A DNA stretch of 54,219 nt from Hydnum rufescens UP504. Its lineage: Eukaryota; Basidiomycota; Agaricomycetes; Cantharellales; Hydnaceae. The position numbers and the translations under genes were made by a program. Of the stretch, positions 1 through 11,445 are shown piece after piece; the first letter of the stretch is position 1, and every line of letters begins with the position of its first letter. The stretch spans positions 1-54,219 of the forward strand of contig MU129107.1 of NCBI GenBank assembly GCA_014904985.1, written 5' to 3'. The notes under the pieces were generated by a model. The model saw only the letters and a list, made by a program, of their open reading frames with translations, was not told the origin of the DNA and made no database searches.

Positions 1-1811
1 TGAGAATGTACCCATTCAACTGCATCACAGATGATGTGCTGATATTCCTTTGGAAATGATAGATAAACATCAGCATCAAGGAGGCACTGGCCCAAGCACT
101 GGCCCAAAGGGTCCCAAGTGCATCTGAGGTGCAATCTTGGTCTGGAGGAGACTGGAAAATTTCCATCATCAAATCCCTGTTTTGGTCCCGGATCACTAAA
201 GTGGAAGCCCGCACTCAGACCATAATTGGCTAGTAGATCAGTGCATAGCCAACTGAAAACTATGGCAAATGCCGGTCAAAACTTTTTGTGATTGGCTGGA
301 GCGGAAGCTTCGTGCCGCGCCTTCGGAACTCCCCATCTCACCAGACCCTCAGTTTATGAGTCTGGTCACGAGACTAAAGAGGGTCTGGTTACGAGACTAC
401 TCTGTTGCCTAGTCTCGAGACTATCTGTTGCCGTCCTTGTTTTCTTTCGGAGCGATGCTTACTGGAGGATTATTTCTAGCTGGAAGGTGGAACCCATTCC
501 AGATGATCAGCCTCTTGCTGCTATCAAAGCAAGCTCGACGCCGTGAAACGATCCTCAATAGGGGTCTGCGTTTTCGTGGTTTCTTGAACTAAAGCACCTA
601 GACAATTATCTCGCTATTCCGCTATCCACAGAGGAATTTTACTGGTTTAATATGGGGACAGCTCGTCTCGAAATTCCGAGACGATTCTTTGAGTATCCCG
701 AATACTGTATGCTGGTCGCGGGATCCTGCATTTCCTTGGTTGTCCCTAACGAACGGTGGCTAGTTAAAATTAGGACTGTATTCAGGGCACTATCCGTCTT
801 GACACTGATACCTGATTTGGGCCCGGACCGCCTAAGGCGCCGGAATATCCACCGCACTCTTGTTGATTCCCATTTTTGAAACCATCGATTTCTCGCGGGA
901 TACGCTCTTCAGCCAGACATGCCATATGTCATGTCCGCACCGAACGAACCTCGGCCAAAATCATCTCGGGCTATTAATTATACTCTCCCCGGCGAGAACA
1001 TCATCGGGATGTTTGTGCTTTGGAACACCATCAGGAGAAGACTGTCTGCTATTTTCCCTGAGTCCATCGCACGACTTGAAAAGTTGAGAGGAAGAGTCCG
1101 GCTCAAGGTGCTGGAGGTCCTTGCTCGCCATCACGGGACGCTGGAGGGAGGGTGGTTGACGTTATAATCTGGAATGTCTACACATTTCTTTCATTTTCGA
1201 GAAGACTATCTCGATATTTTGCGGTAGTGTATCCTGTGCAGCTAGTCGGGACTCATAGTAGTAAAATTAGGTTGTGAATGCAACATTTATACAACCTCGA
1301 TAACGAGGAAGGCGATACTGGAAGTATGAGAAATAAAAATAACCTCGACTCCAACCCACAAGACGAAATCTGGTTGATCGACAGCAAATAACGAAACGAC
1401 GCTTCGATAAGGGACACATCGTGGACAGGTGTTCGGCCTGGCGCGCTTCCGTTCTACTTCCTCAGAGGAGGCCGCCGTCTTCCTGGAGAGTGTAGTCTGC
1501 TTGTGTATCGAAAACAGACAATTCGTCCAGGGGATGGTGCCCGAGCCCAGCTTCTGTAGTTACTGCGTTCTTGTGGAGAATGAATCTATGAAACAGAACG
1601 TTTCGTGAAAGTAACGCCCTGAAGCTGAATTCCCGCCTGATTATTACAGTAAGCGGGTGACAGCGGAATCGGAGGATCACGAACCTCAACAGCTCAAGTG
1701 GATAAAGGCGACAACGGGAAGCATAGAAGATATCCTACCCTCATTATTTGGCAAGCCTAAGCTACCGTATTCACAGGAGGTTAGAGAAAACACATAAAAA
1801 CAGTAGAATGT
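1..1811. other. Gene-poor stretch, nothing recognised
   Basis: Short open frames on both strands carry no recognisable domain and no consistent intron-linked continuation. The only visible structure is a short imperfect direct repeat at about 358-415, where a unit of the type GTCTGGT(C/T)ACGAGACTA occurs twice, followed by a third GAGACTA. I see no promoter or RNA gene. Confidence 0.4.
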
Positions 1812-2222
1812 TCAAGTACCGGTGGTGCCGATGAAGAATGTGGGATATTCCCGGTGAAACGTAGCTGCAAGATCCTGGTGTAGATCGGTGAGATCGTCGG
1901 CATCGCCATTTAGGGGTCGCGGTTAGGCAGGAACAGGTCGCGCTTGTCTCCGACATCGCAACCGACCGCTGCCATTTTCGCTCGTCACAACGAAGTTAGA
2001 TACCCAGGCTGCATGGAAAGACACAGGGCCCAGCCTGTCTACATACTGTTCAGGGAAGCCACATATTATAGGTGAACTCAAGGTACGACGAGTTGGAGTG
2101 ACCGCTTTAACGACGTTCTCCAGCATCCTTAAAGGCAGAATGGCAGGGCGAGAGGGTCGGATGGTGACGTGTTTCGGTTCTTTCTTCGGAGGCGGAGGTA
2201 CGGTAACACTGAAACCCGCCAT
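1812..2222 (-). CDS. Possible small hypothetical protein (frame-disrupted)
   Basis: Function not recognised. An ATG at 2222 opens a frame beginning MAGFSVTVPPPPKKEPK. A plausible short intron follows (GTACCTTG...CTGAACAG, about 2080-2040), then a frame containing RLGPVSFHAAWVSN. The C-terminal part, DDLTDLHQDLAATFHREYPT, looks like real coding sequence and ends at a stop at 1812-1814. It lies in another frame and joins the preceding GDKRDLFLPNRDP only if one base is added at the G run 1913-1916 on the plus strand. A second frame change is needed near 1965-1985. Codon-level plausibility is the only support, so this may be a decayed gene or chance. Confidence 0.33.
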
Positions 2223-2822
2223 AGCAATATGTTCCAGAGTGCGTGGCAGAGCCGACACCTTGGGAGAACGGCAGTCCCAGGAGTCTGCTTGCTCAAGGCA
2301 GCGATGTGAGGGGAATGGCGATATTCAATCATCTGTGACATGAGTTGAGTTGACGATGCGACTACATGGGCATGGTGCGACGCGAGTACGATTTCATGGT
2401 GGCATGTGGAATCAAAACGTGAGCACCACTGACCCACCGCCATCAGAGAGAAACACGCCAGGATACCGCACCATTGTGATACTTGAAAGGAGAGGCCAGA
2501 GGAAGCCAGATATGGCAGGGGTAAATGAATACGCTGAATCTATGGCGAAATAGTTACAATGGGTTGGCAGAGGAGATAACTTGCAATCTACTCATGGCCA
2601 TCTCATAGCTACAAATCGACATCGCAGGTGCTAGCTGGGTACCGCAAATCGCCTGGAGATGCTAGTGAAGTTTAGCGCGAGGCCACCCACACCTGTGATG
2701 ACATTGCCACTCTCAAGGATGAGAAAGACTTGAATGAAAATGATCTTGACCGCTTCGAGGATATCGCCTTAACAACCTGTGTTAAAGTATGCAAGGGGAG
2801 CGATAGTCGTCGGTGCAGGTCC

Positions 2823-3008
2823 AACTCACAACTAAACACCAACAAAGACCACACCATCATCAACAGGGTAGGAAGGAGGGGAAAGAGAACAGGGTCTCCC
2901 CCGGGCTCTGCTGGTAGGGACAGTGAGGCCGTCGAGACGCAATGAAACGAAGCCGAAGCAAAGTTTCGGCAGCCTCCGCTCCTTCACTAGCCTGCGTGCG
3001 TAGTCCTC
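2823..3008 (-). repeat. Dispersed repeat, copy A
   Basis: Read on the minus strand, this segment contains GTGAAGGAGCGGAGGCTGCC, then a pyrimidine-rich part, and ends near a GTGTGGTCTTTGTTGGTG-like stretch. The same order of blocks is found on the plus strand at about 52021-52195, with many substitutions. Two diverged, oppositely oriented copies in one window indicate an old interspersed repeat, perhaps part of an LTR or SINE. No coding capacity was recognised. Confidence 0.5.
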
Positions 3009-3068
3009 ATGCCTCGGACTACAACTCGGAACTCGCTTGCACATGCAAGTGAGTCTGGAACCTGTGAC

Positions 3069-4076
3069 GACAGCACAACTCAAATCGATAGGGAATCTTT
3101 ACCTAAAGGTATAATAATGACGCAAATTAAATGTTTGCACTCGCTCCCTGATTGGACCGCAGCAGCGCCACATTATTCCATTATGATGAATATCAAAAGA
3201 ACACGCAGACTGACATTCTTCATTTCAACATGTCAAAATATACGCTCCAGTGGGAAGAACGAGTGGGATGTGTGAGCAGGAAGAGCAAGGAGGGACCCTG
3301 TGCTATATTCCATCATGGGGTTTAAGTGAAATACAGATTATTCAAAAAGGATCGCCCCATTCGAGGCGCCAGAGGTGGATGAGCAACATGCAGATGAGGT
3401 CATCCATAATTGCCTGTCCTCCGGGTGTGGCAGTGAGACTCTTGGAATTGGCGGCCCATGTTGCGATAGACCCCCTTTGGACGAAGAGCGTGGGGGGTGG
3501 GAAGCACTGTTGGAAAGGGAATGGTGTTGATTTCGGGGGAGGGGGCCGGTGTCGTAAATCGTGTCAGTGAGACTGATTCAACTGGCCCAGGAAGTCTCGC
3601 TTACCTCGAGATCTCGATCATCCGGTCCTGCCTGTCGCCACTTGTACTCAGCGCCATCAGAAGCAATGAACTTCGGGGATCTTCAACAGTCAAAATAGAA
3701 TCACCATGACACCAATAAATGTAATGATGAGTCCCCCTGGGGAAAGAATGGGAGGCAGTGGTGTGGTGGTGAGAGAGGCTCACTTACTCTCTGCTCTAGA
3801 TTTCCTGAGTATGTCATTGAATTCAACGCCTGGCTTGTAGGAACATAATTCCGGGACAGCAGCAACTGAGGTGACTGCATGACATCCCCTTGACACGAAT
3901 TTGCGTGGTGCGGTGTCAGCTAAGTGGCAACGGCGCGTGGCCGGCCATACACCAGGAAGTGTGATGGGTCCAATTAGTTATAATTTAAAAAGCCGAGGAT
4001 CTGGGCAGGTATATGCCCACGAGACAATTTTAAGTGGAGGCTAGAGTGAACTTTGGTCCTCGGCCTCCCATTCTAA
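3069..4076 (+). repeat. Left arm of a 1-kb inverted repeat
   Basis: The arm begins GACAGCACAACTCAAATCG at 3069 and ends at ...CCCATTCTAA at 4076. Its reverse complement is found nearly intact at 4527-5549. Scattered substitutions and a few small indels separate the arms, for example near 3180-3200. The translations of 3250-3570 (+) and 5036-5356 (-) differ at only a handful of positions. The open frames here are mirrored shadows, not recognisable proteins. No target-site duplication is evident outside the arms. Confidence 0.93.
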
Positions 4077-4526
4077 TACCAGAAAAGGGTGGCCCCCGAG
4101 GACGCCGCATCCAGCTATGAAAGGGGAGGACCGGCAACTTGCGTAGGACCCCGAAACAAAGGTCTATTCAATCCTTGAGGCAAATCTTAGGAGTTCGCGT
4201 ATCTCAACAAAACGAGGATGACTGTCTATGCTAGCGAAGGTGCCAGACGAAGTCGTGTTCACGCAAAGTCCTGGATCTGGGGGGAGCACCCTGGCCTCAC
4301 TTCCGCATACTTTTCAAACTTTGATGTTCGACATCGGCGTATAACACAGACGCGACTCTCGGAGATGGGCCTGCGGGAGCACTGAAAGACCGCTCCCAAT
4401 TTTGATCACATCATACAGTACATGGCCCAAATCGACAGAACAGATCGGTGGGCAAGTGTGGGTATTCCTTTGGCTGGTAATGCCTCTGTCCATGTCGTAA
4501 ACAGTATATTATTTCCACATGAACTG
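4077..4526. other. Spacer (loop) of the inverted repeat
   Basis: About 450 bp of sequence separate the two arms and are not mirrored. No gene or domain is recognised here. Transcription through the arms and this spacer in either direction would give a long hairpin RNA with this segment as the loop. Confidence 0.7.
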
Positions 4527-5549
4527 TTAGAATGGGAGGCCGAGGACCAAAAGTCACTCTGGCCTCCACTTAAAAGTGTCTCGTGGGCATATACCTGCCC
4601 AGATCCTCGGCTTTTTAAATGATAACTAATTGGACCCATCACACTTCCTGGTGTATGGCCGCCGGCCGCGCGCCGTTGCCACTTAGCTGACACCGCACCA
4701 CACGAATTCGTATCAAGGGGATGTCATGCAGTCACCTCAGTTGCTGCTGTCCCGGAATTATGTTCCTACAAGCCAGGCGTTGAATTCAATGACATACTCA
4801 GGAAATCTAGAACAGAGAGTAAGTGAGCCTCTCTCACCACCACACCACTGTCTCCCTTTCTTGCCCCAGGGGGACTTATCATTACATTTATTGGCCTCAT
4901 GGTGATTCTATTTTGACTGTTGAAGATCCCCGAAGTTCATTGCTTCTGATGGCGCTGAGTACAAATAGAGACAGGCAGGACCGGATGATCGAGATCTCGA
5001 GGTAAGCGAGACTTCCTGGGCCAGTGGAATCAGTTTCACTGACATGATTTACGACACCACCCCCCTCCCCCGAAATCAACACCATTCCCTTTCCAACAGT
5101 GCTTCCCACCCCCCACGCTCTTCGTCCAAAGGGGGCCTATCGCAACATGGGCCACCAATTCCAAGAGTCTCACTGCCACACCCGGAGGACAGGCAATTAT
5201 GGATGACCTCATCTGCATGTTGCTCATCCACCTCTGGCGCCTCGAATGGGGCGATCCTTTTTGAATAATCTGTATTTCACTTAAACCCCATGATGGAATA
5301 TAGCACAGGGTCCTTCCTTGCTCTTCCTGCTCACACATCCCACTCGTTCTTCCCACTGGAGCGTATATTCTGACATGTTGAAATGAAGAATGTCAGTCTG
5401 CGTGTTCTTTTGATATGAATATTTTTCATCATGATGGAATAATGTGGCACTGCTGCGGTCCAATCAGGGAGCGAGTGCAAACATTTAATTTGCGTCATAA
5501 TTATTATACCTTTAGATAAAGATTCCCTATCGATTTGAGTTGTGCTGTC
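4527..5549 (-). repeat. Right arm of a 1-kb inverted repeat
   Basis: Reverse-complement partner of 3069-4076, starting TTAGAATGGGAGGCCGAGG at 4527 and ending TGTGCTGTC at 5549. It is slightly longer than the left arm because of small indels. The repeat ends about 290 bp upstream of the lectin start codon, so it may lie in that gene's upstream region. Confidence 0.93.
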
Positions 5550-5774
5550 ATAAGGTTGAGGAGCCACTGTGGGAATATTCGTTCTCCGCAGGGTACGTTT
5601 GAACTGATCATGCGCTCATGCCTGTACCAATGTCCTGTAGATCTCTGACTATTTGAATATATTGAAAAACACCAGATGTGAATTCACGCCATGGCGCACT
5701 AGCTGCTCCGCCGCCGAGACGCCTCAAGACCCAAATTGTGTGTCCTGAGGTAATCAACCCCCCTCCCAAGTTGC

Positions 5775-5781
5775 TATAAAA
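5775..5781 (+). promoter_or_regulatory. TATA box of the lectin gene
   Basis: TATAAAA lies 62 bp upstream of the lectin ATG at 5843, followed by a CT-rich leader. Clear TATA boxes are uncommon in this window and fit a highly or conditionally expressed gene. Confidence 0.6.
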
Positions 5782-5842
5782 CCCTCCCTTGAGCACATTC
5801 CGATCTACATTCCCCTCACTCAGGTTCATTCTTACACAAGCG

Positions 5843-6484
5843 ATGGCGGCCACTTTTGCGATCGTACACAGAGTCTCGTCCCCCTCAGGCGTACAGCTTG
5901 CAGTTCACTACAATCCTGACAATCCTAACAATCCTAATGCGATTTTGAGGTTGGCCCCTTCAATGCGGCGGAACCTGCTGCTAACCAGAGAGTGAGCAGT
6001 ATTATGTGCGACCGGTATATCTTACATATGTATCATTTCATTGTAGTGGATCATCAACGAGGGTGTGCCCGCCACTATAGTTCCCCAGGCTGCTATCAAT
6101 CGGGAGGCTCGTCCCTTGGGTGACGATTTCGTTGCTACGCCCGTGCCTGTAGCAGGGGAGGCCCCTCAATTATGGAATTTCGATGTTGTTGCCAACGATC
6201 CCCCCCTCCGGCTCCCGGCCTTCGGGGAACGCTGTACGTTCTGTATTGTATTCTCAGCCCTTGAACAAAATGCACTAACTGTCCTATTCTAATGTCTAAT
6301 GTTTAAGCATTGTACAGAATGGTGTTGATGCAGTCTGGGAGGTTAATGATCCCATCCCCGGTGCCCAGGTAGGCTTCCCATAGTCACTTGTGTTTGCTTT
6401 GCTGAGGAGCTCCTTGTGTAGGTCGCCCTCGGACCGGACAATAACGCCCTCTCGCAGAGGTGGTTTCTGATCCCGCTTAATTAA
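5843..6484 (+). CDS. R-type (ricin B-like) beta-trefoil lectin
   Basis: Short cytosolic-type lectin of the family that includes Rhizoctonia solani agglutinin, predicted to bind galactose/GalNAc-type glycans. There is no signal peptide; the protein starts MAATFAIVHRVSSPSG. Exon 1 runs 5843-5991, and a GTGAGC intron is followed by exon 2 starting WIINEGVPATIVPQ at 6047. After an intron from 6234, exon 3 begins about 6309-6318 and carries NGVDAVWEVNDPIPGAQ. After a GTAGGC intron, exon 4 (6422-6484) carries VALGPDNNALSQRWFLIPLN and the stop. The VALGPDN...QRW pattern is the typical last trefoil strand. Two reading-frame breaks sit in C runs: one base seems missing at 5955-5958, and one extra at 6200-6206. 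Both would restore typical family residues. The family is from memory, not from a search. The exact exon-3 acceptor is uncertain. Confidence 0.75.
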
Positions 6485-8024
6485 GGGCACACTGTTTGTG
6501 CGGTAGTGAAATACACCGTTTCTCGTCTCGAAATTTTGGCTTCCAATCAATGTACAACTATCTCCGTTGCGAATGATGATCTCGTATAAGCGTCCTTTGG
6601 ACTTTGGAATGCCATCCGCCATAAAACAGCCTTTCCTCCCATAAGCGCCTGCTAAGTGATACTGGGACCAATGACAAGGGCAACTAGTACATAGAGCAAC
6701 CGTCAGAAAATGCAACATAGAACGAGTTTGAGCTGCACAGGCGAGCATCGCACCCCTCATATACTTTAATATCCACACTGTTAAGATGATCCCTCAAGTC
6801 CACCCCCATTGGTCAGGGTCTTTTTCATTCGATCACCTTATCCTCAAGAGTGGCTATGCTGTCCCAGATACACCTGAAGATCCCTAGCATCCGGTCCAGC
6901 CAGTTTCGTACCCACAACTTTGGAGAAATGCGATGGGTACCTTTATTGTAGATAGTCATGGATAGACGGCACCTTCTTTACAGACCCATTAGAACTATTC
7001 CGTGATAGATTCATTCGAAAAGTGTTGCTGTTAACCGCACTTAACATAATATTATTGTTTAATTGGACGGGGTGGAAACAGTACAATTGAGTCTATATCC
7101 CTTCTTTAGCGAATGGAAGAGTATACGACGGGCTGCAACCAGAACGCGCTGTGGGCCACCGAAAACGTGACGTTGCCGGTGTCATGCACAATGACCCTTA
7201 ATAGGACCCCTGGAACTACTGTTATATCCTAGATCCACAGTTCCCGGATTTCGGGGGCGATTTTGAGATTATCCTAGAGGCAAGTTCCTGGATCTGGAGC
7301 CAAAATTTGGCGCCAACCTAGTGGCTAGTGTTGCCACGACTCGGGCTTCGAGTCGACTTGGAGTCACGAGGTCAAGCCAAGTCAAGCCGAGGTGATTGGC
7401 TGGGCAACCATAACCAACCAATCAGAAGCCACAAAGCAAGGACATAACACAAAACAGAAAGGAGACGTATTAGGGATGACCTAGGAAATACAGAAAGCCG
7501 CGAAATCAACACCAAGTCAACCTAAGCAAAAGAGAGGAAACAAAAACGAAACCCAAAAGAAAACCCAAACGCCGTCGTCGAGGAATTACAGACTACCACG
7601 ATCAAAGAACAACCACCTGAACAGCAACCGAAACGGATGTAACCCGACCGGCCCAAAAGAACAAACAAGAAGTCAAGCACACAAACAGCACACAAACAAA
7701 CCCAACACGCGTACCAAACCCAGACCACCTCGCCCTCGAAGAGTAACAACAACATACCCCCCCCAAAAACCAGATGATGTCAAAGAATGAGTCATTACAT
7801 GGAGTCAATGAGTCCCCTTTAAAAAATAAACTATGCTTAAATTGTGCCCTTCAAATGTCAAACCCAAAAGATTGAAAACTCGTGAAATTTCGTAAGACCA
7901 CCCATCGAAGATCCCAATGGGGGTATAGAATCTTAATGTACTAGGCAGTTCGCGACCAGCCACCAACCTGAATTCTATAACCACGTCTGCAGGGTGTTGC
8001 AGAACCATATTCAGGGAATGAACG
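6485..8024. other. Gene-poor stretch
   Basis: No recognisable gene. The minus-strand open frame at 6296-6778 is mostly antisense to the lectin's 3' exons and has no family resemblance. Around 7320-7400 there is a locally repetitive patch built on CGAGTC/TCAAGCC words. The strand is strongly A-rich at 7440-7720, so the minus-strand frames there are biased toward hydrophobic residues and should not be read as membrane proteins. Confidence 0.4.
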
Positions 8025-11000
8025 CTACCGGAACACACGCGCACCCTTAGGGGCCCGTGGAGGGCGTGGAGACCGTGGAGAGTTATTACGTGTAGTACTC
8101 GTCGGTGTCGTCGGTGAAGGATTAACAACGATCAGTGGTTGGGTGCTTGATAGGGCAGACGGGTCTGGAGACGAATTTCCGAGTCGCAAGTCATCGTCCT
8201 CATCCCACGATCGACGAGAAACGCCAAAACCGACCGCGCCAGCGAGAAGGGTCACATCTGTACCCACAATAATACCGGCAGTGGGGCCTGCCCCTAACCC
8301 ACCAGGCGCACCTCCGAAGCCGACCGGAGACCCAATACCTCCTATTCCACCTGGACCCCCAGTGCCAGGTCCAGAACCCGGGCCAAAACCGCCCCCGAAC
8401 CCAACCCCATGTCCCGGGACCCGGAGCTGCCGCCAGAAAAACCTGGTGCAGATCCAGGACCACTTGAACCCCCGCCAGCACCGGCAGCACCAGGGGGACC
8501 TGATACGTATCCAGGCCCTAAGCCGCCACCGGGTGTGTTTGGGGCATACCCAGCACCACCTGATCCATTCCCTCCGAAGGGCGCTTGACCCCCACCAGTT
8601 CCGCCAGCACCAGGGGGACTTGATACAGATCCAGGCCCTAAGCCGCCACCGGGAGTGTTTGGGGCGTGTCCAGCACCACCCGATCCATTCCCTCCGAAGG
8701 ATTGACCCCCACCAGTACCGCCAGCACCAGGGGGACTTGATACATATCCAGGCCCTAATCCACCGAGTGGAGTATTTGGGGCATATCCAGCACCACCCGA
8801 TCCATTCCCTCCAAAGGGGGCTTGAACCCCACCACCACTCCCACTGCCAGAAACACCAGGATCTGATGTATATCCGGGACCCCCTGAACCACCGCCGGGT
8901 GGATTCGGTGCATATGCATGGCCTGGCCCATTCCCTGCGAAGGGTGCCTGATCCCCATCACCGTTCCCACCACCAGAAGCACCAGAGGGAGCTGATACAT
9001 ATCCAGGTCCTCCTAAACCAGCAGGTCCAGTACCAGCACCGAAATGGTCTGGTAGAAGCCCTGGTCCTCCCGGACCATCGCCACCATACACCATCAAAGG
9101 TGCCTCCTCAGGAATAGGCACACTAGGACCAGGTCCGGAGCCAGCCTCCCGGTGACGAAGAAAATGCCATGCAAGAACTCCTAGAAGGAGGAGGGCTGCA
9201 AGACCCCCCAGAGTACTTCCTGCCACGACACCCGCGCGATTGCCCCCCCGGCTGCGTCCGCCAGTACCATCGCTCGCTAGGCTGCTTGTCACAGATGCAG
9301 AGGGTGAGGCAACAGGGACATTGCTCGAGCCCGGGAAGGATGTGATAACAGAGCCGGGTACAGTGATAATAGAGCCAGATACAGTGATAATGGAGCCGGA
9401 TACAGAGGACAATAGCAGATTGGTCGAGAAACTTGAGGCAGAAGTACGATCTGAAATGCTGGAGACCACTATACTGGAGGTGGATATTGATATACTGGTT
9501 GGCAATGTGGTGCCAGAAGCAGAGACTGGAGCAATAGATGAAGAAACCGACAAGGCTGGCTGAGGGGTTTGACTTGCTGGGTGAAGAGGCTGATCCACTG
9601 GATGAGGGGGTTACGATGGGTGAAGAAGCTGACCCGCTGGAAGAAGAGGCTGACTCGCCAGGAGAAGAGGCTGACCCGCTGGATGAGGAGGCTGAAATGG
9701 ACGAAGGGGCTGACCCGCTGGATGAAGAGACGGATGGCCTGGACGAAGAGACTGAGGAAGCGGTACTCGGATCCGATTCGCCTGAAGTGGGTGTGACGGT
9801 ACGAGAGGTTGAGACTGGTGCAGTGGAAGTTGCCCGTCCAGAAGGGGATGTTGATGTGTTGGGGGTGGATGTTGCCGTAGTGGACGTTTTCGACGTCGAA
9901 GTCGAATTTTTGGAAGCGGTGATCACGGATCGGGAGGCCGATATTGGACCAAAGGATACCGAAATTGACGTATGGGATGTAGAGCTTGATGTATTGGATA
10001 TTGAGATTGGTGTCTGGGATATCGAACTCGACGGATTGGGTATTGAGGGTTGCCTACGGGGGGCTGATGAGGTTGACGTCCCAGATGTTGTGTTCGACGT
10101 ATGCGTTAGGGTCGGGGATGTGGAAGAAGGCACTGTTGAACTAGAGATTGGCGTGCTGGACGTCGTGTTCGTTGAGTGAGACTGCGAGCTTGTCGATACG
10201 ACGGTTGAAGAGCTAGAGTTCGTAGTGCTTGATATACCCCTTGGTGTCGATGTTGATGATGTCGACGACGAAGACGATGATGATGTCGGTGTCGATGACG
10301 AAGACGAGGACGAAGACGAGGACGAGACGAAGACGAGGACGAAGACGAGGACGAAGACGAGGATGAAGACGAGGATGGAGACGAGGATGAAGACGAGGAT
10401 GAAGACGAGGATGAAGACGAGGATGAAGACGAGGACGATGACGATGACGAAGTCGATATGTTCGGCGCCAATGACGCACCGACATCCCGGACCTTCCAAG
10501 GATTATCTGCACATCCAAATTTGAGGAGATTAGCTCAACCTCGCCATGTGGGCCATATGATGAAAAAAAAAAAACTTTCCAGCAATCTTCCTAGCCACCA
10601 CAGGGTCATAACTGCCACCACTGAACCTTGGATTATAAAATGCCCACGCGGGTATCGCGGTGTTTTTGGGTATATACTGAGAATAACTATCTTGCATTTC
10701 AGTAGAGCTTTCCTGAATAGACGTTTCCTGGTCAGGTGAGATTACCCACTATGATATCGTTATCAAATTGCTAGGACAGTTGGCACTCCAAGCATCCCAT
10801 CTTTAAATCAGAAGGTGAGACGATTAAAGATAAAGCTATATAGAGTAGGGCGCTCACCCGATCCAGGACGCACCCTGGCATGCCCCACAAGCCGAGACAA
10901 GTGAATATATAACAGTTGAGCAGATACCTGCGAAGTATGATTGAGTTTACGGTCTGGCAAGATGGAAAACACCGCGAACGTACACGTGTTCTGCGCGCTA

Positions 11001-11445
11001 GGATCAGTTGTGGGACCGGTAGTACTGATTACCAGGGGCAAGCGGACGGATTGTATACCCTAAAGGATTCCATAGTGTACGATTGGAATGACAATGAAGA
11101 TATAAGGATACCTTTTGGATTGCACGCTGCTACTGCTTCTAATATAGCGGCCACCTTGGGGGGGTTCCGGATCAGTGCAAATCGAAGACAAAGGAGATGG
11201 ATGATGTACCGTGCATGGGGTTTGCCCCCTGGAATTCTTGGCCTATCTGATGGCATGAGTAGCTGAGGATCAGCGTGAACGAGGGTACAGACCCAGTCAT
11301 ATTCCGGCCAGCACGTAACGTCGGACTGGTAAAGACATCAGGGTGTGAGGAGCGATAAGTCCGTAACGAAGTCCTTACAGTCTGGGCCTTGATGGTACTG
11401 AAAGGATAGCGTAAATGCAGCAACCAAAAAGACGAGGGGAAACAT
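8025..11445 (-). CDS. Secreted-domain, Ser-rich single-pass membrane protein
   Basis: Probable plasma-membrane or cell-wall-associated protein of unknown function. The start at 11445 gives a signal peptide (MFPLVFLVAAFTLSFQ). After a GTAAGG intron the mature part begins with a Cys-containing region (DVTCWPEYDWVCT), then NSRGQTPCTVH and YSLVSACGACQGASWIG. It continues through a WDAWSANC exon and an IPAWAFYNP exon to DNPWKVRDVGASLAPN near 10500. This Cys-rich layout recurs in Agaricomycete membrane proteins I know only as uncharacterised. Next come a poly-Ser tract and a long Ser/Thr linker (about 10460-9290). One transmembrane helix follows (AGVVAGSTLGGLAALLLLGV, about 9235-9175) with a basic stop-transfer (HFLRHRE). 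The cytoplasmic tail is Gly/Pro-rich with repeats of GGNGSGGAGYAPNTP type (about 8960-8480) and ends ...PRAPKGARVFR. Frame changes near 9580 and at 8412-8418 (CCCGGG) look like indels. Exon boundaries upstream of 10500 are approximate. Confidence 0.68.
10255..10450. repeat. GAC/GAA-type trinucleotide microsatellite coding for poly-Ser
   Basis: On the plus strand the tract is an imperfect (GACGAN)n array. In the coding (minus) frame it reads as an almost pure serine run, while the other two minus frames read Leu/Val/Phe or Arg/His repeats. It lies at the junction between the Cys-rich ectodomain and the Ser/Thr linker of the membrane protein, and is likely to vary in length between strains. Confidence 0.85.

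Noticed and set aside
3250..5356. Two almost identical 106-residue proteins (3250-3570 + and 5036-5356 -)
   Set aside because: They are mirror images produced by the inverted repeat. No domain, and other frames of the same region are equally conserved.
6296..6778. 160-residue minus-strand frame opposite the lectin
   Set aside because: Antisense to well-supported lectin exons, which have correct splice sites and family motifs on the plus strand.
7522..7808. Hydrophobic minus-strand frames resembling small membrane proteins
   Set aside because: They arise from A-rich plus-strand composition (TTT/GTT-rich on the minus strand). No splice structure or family resemblance.
9123..10499. Repeating Leu/Val/Phe/Ile 'membrane' protein from the minus frame over 10300-10450
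   Set aside because: It is an out-of-frame reading of the trinucleotide array. The frame joined to the ectodomain encodes serine.
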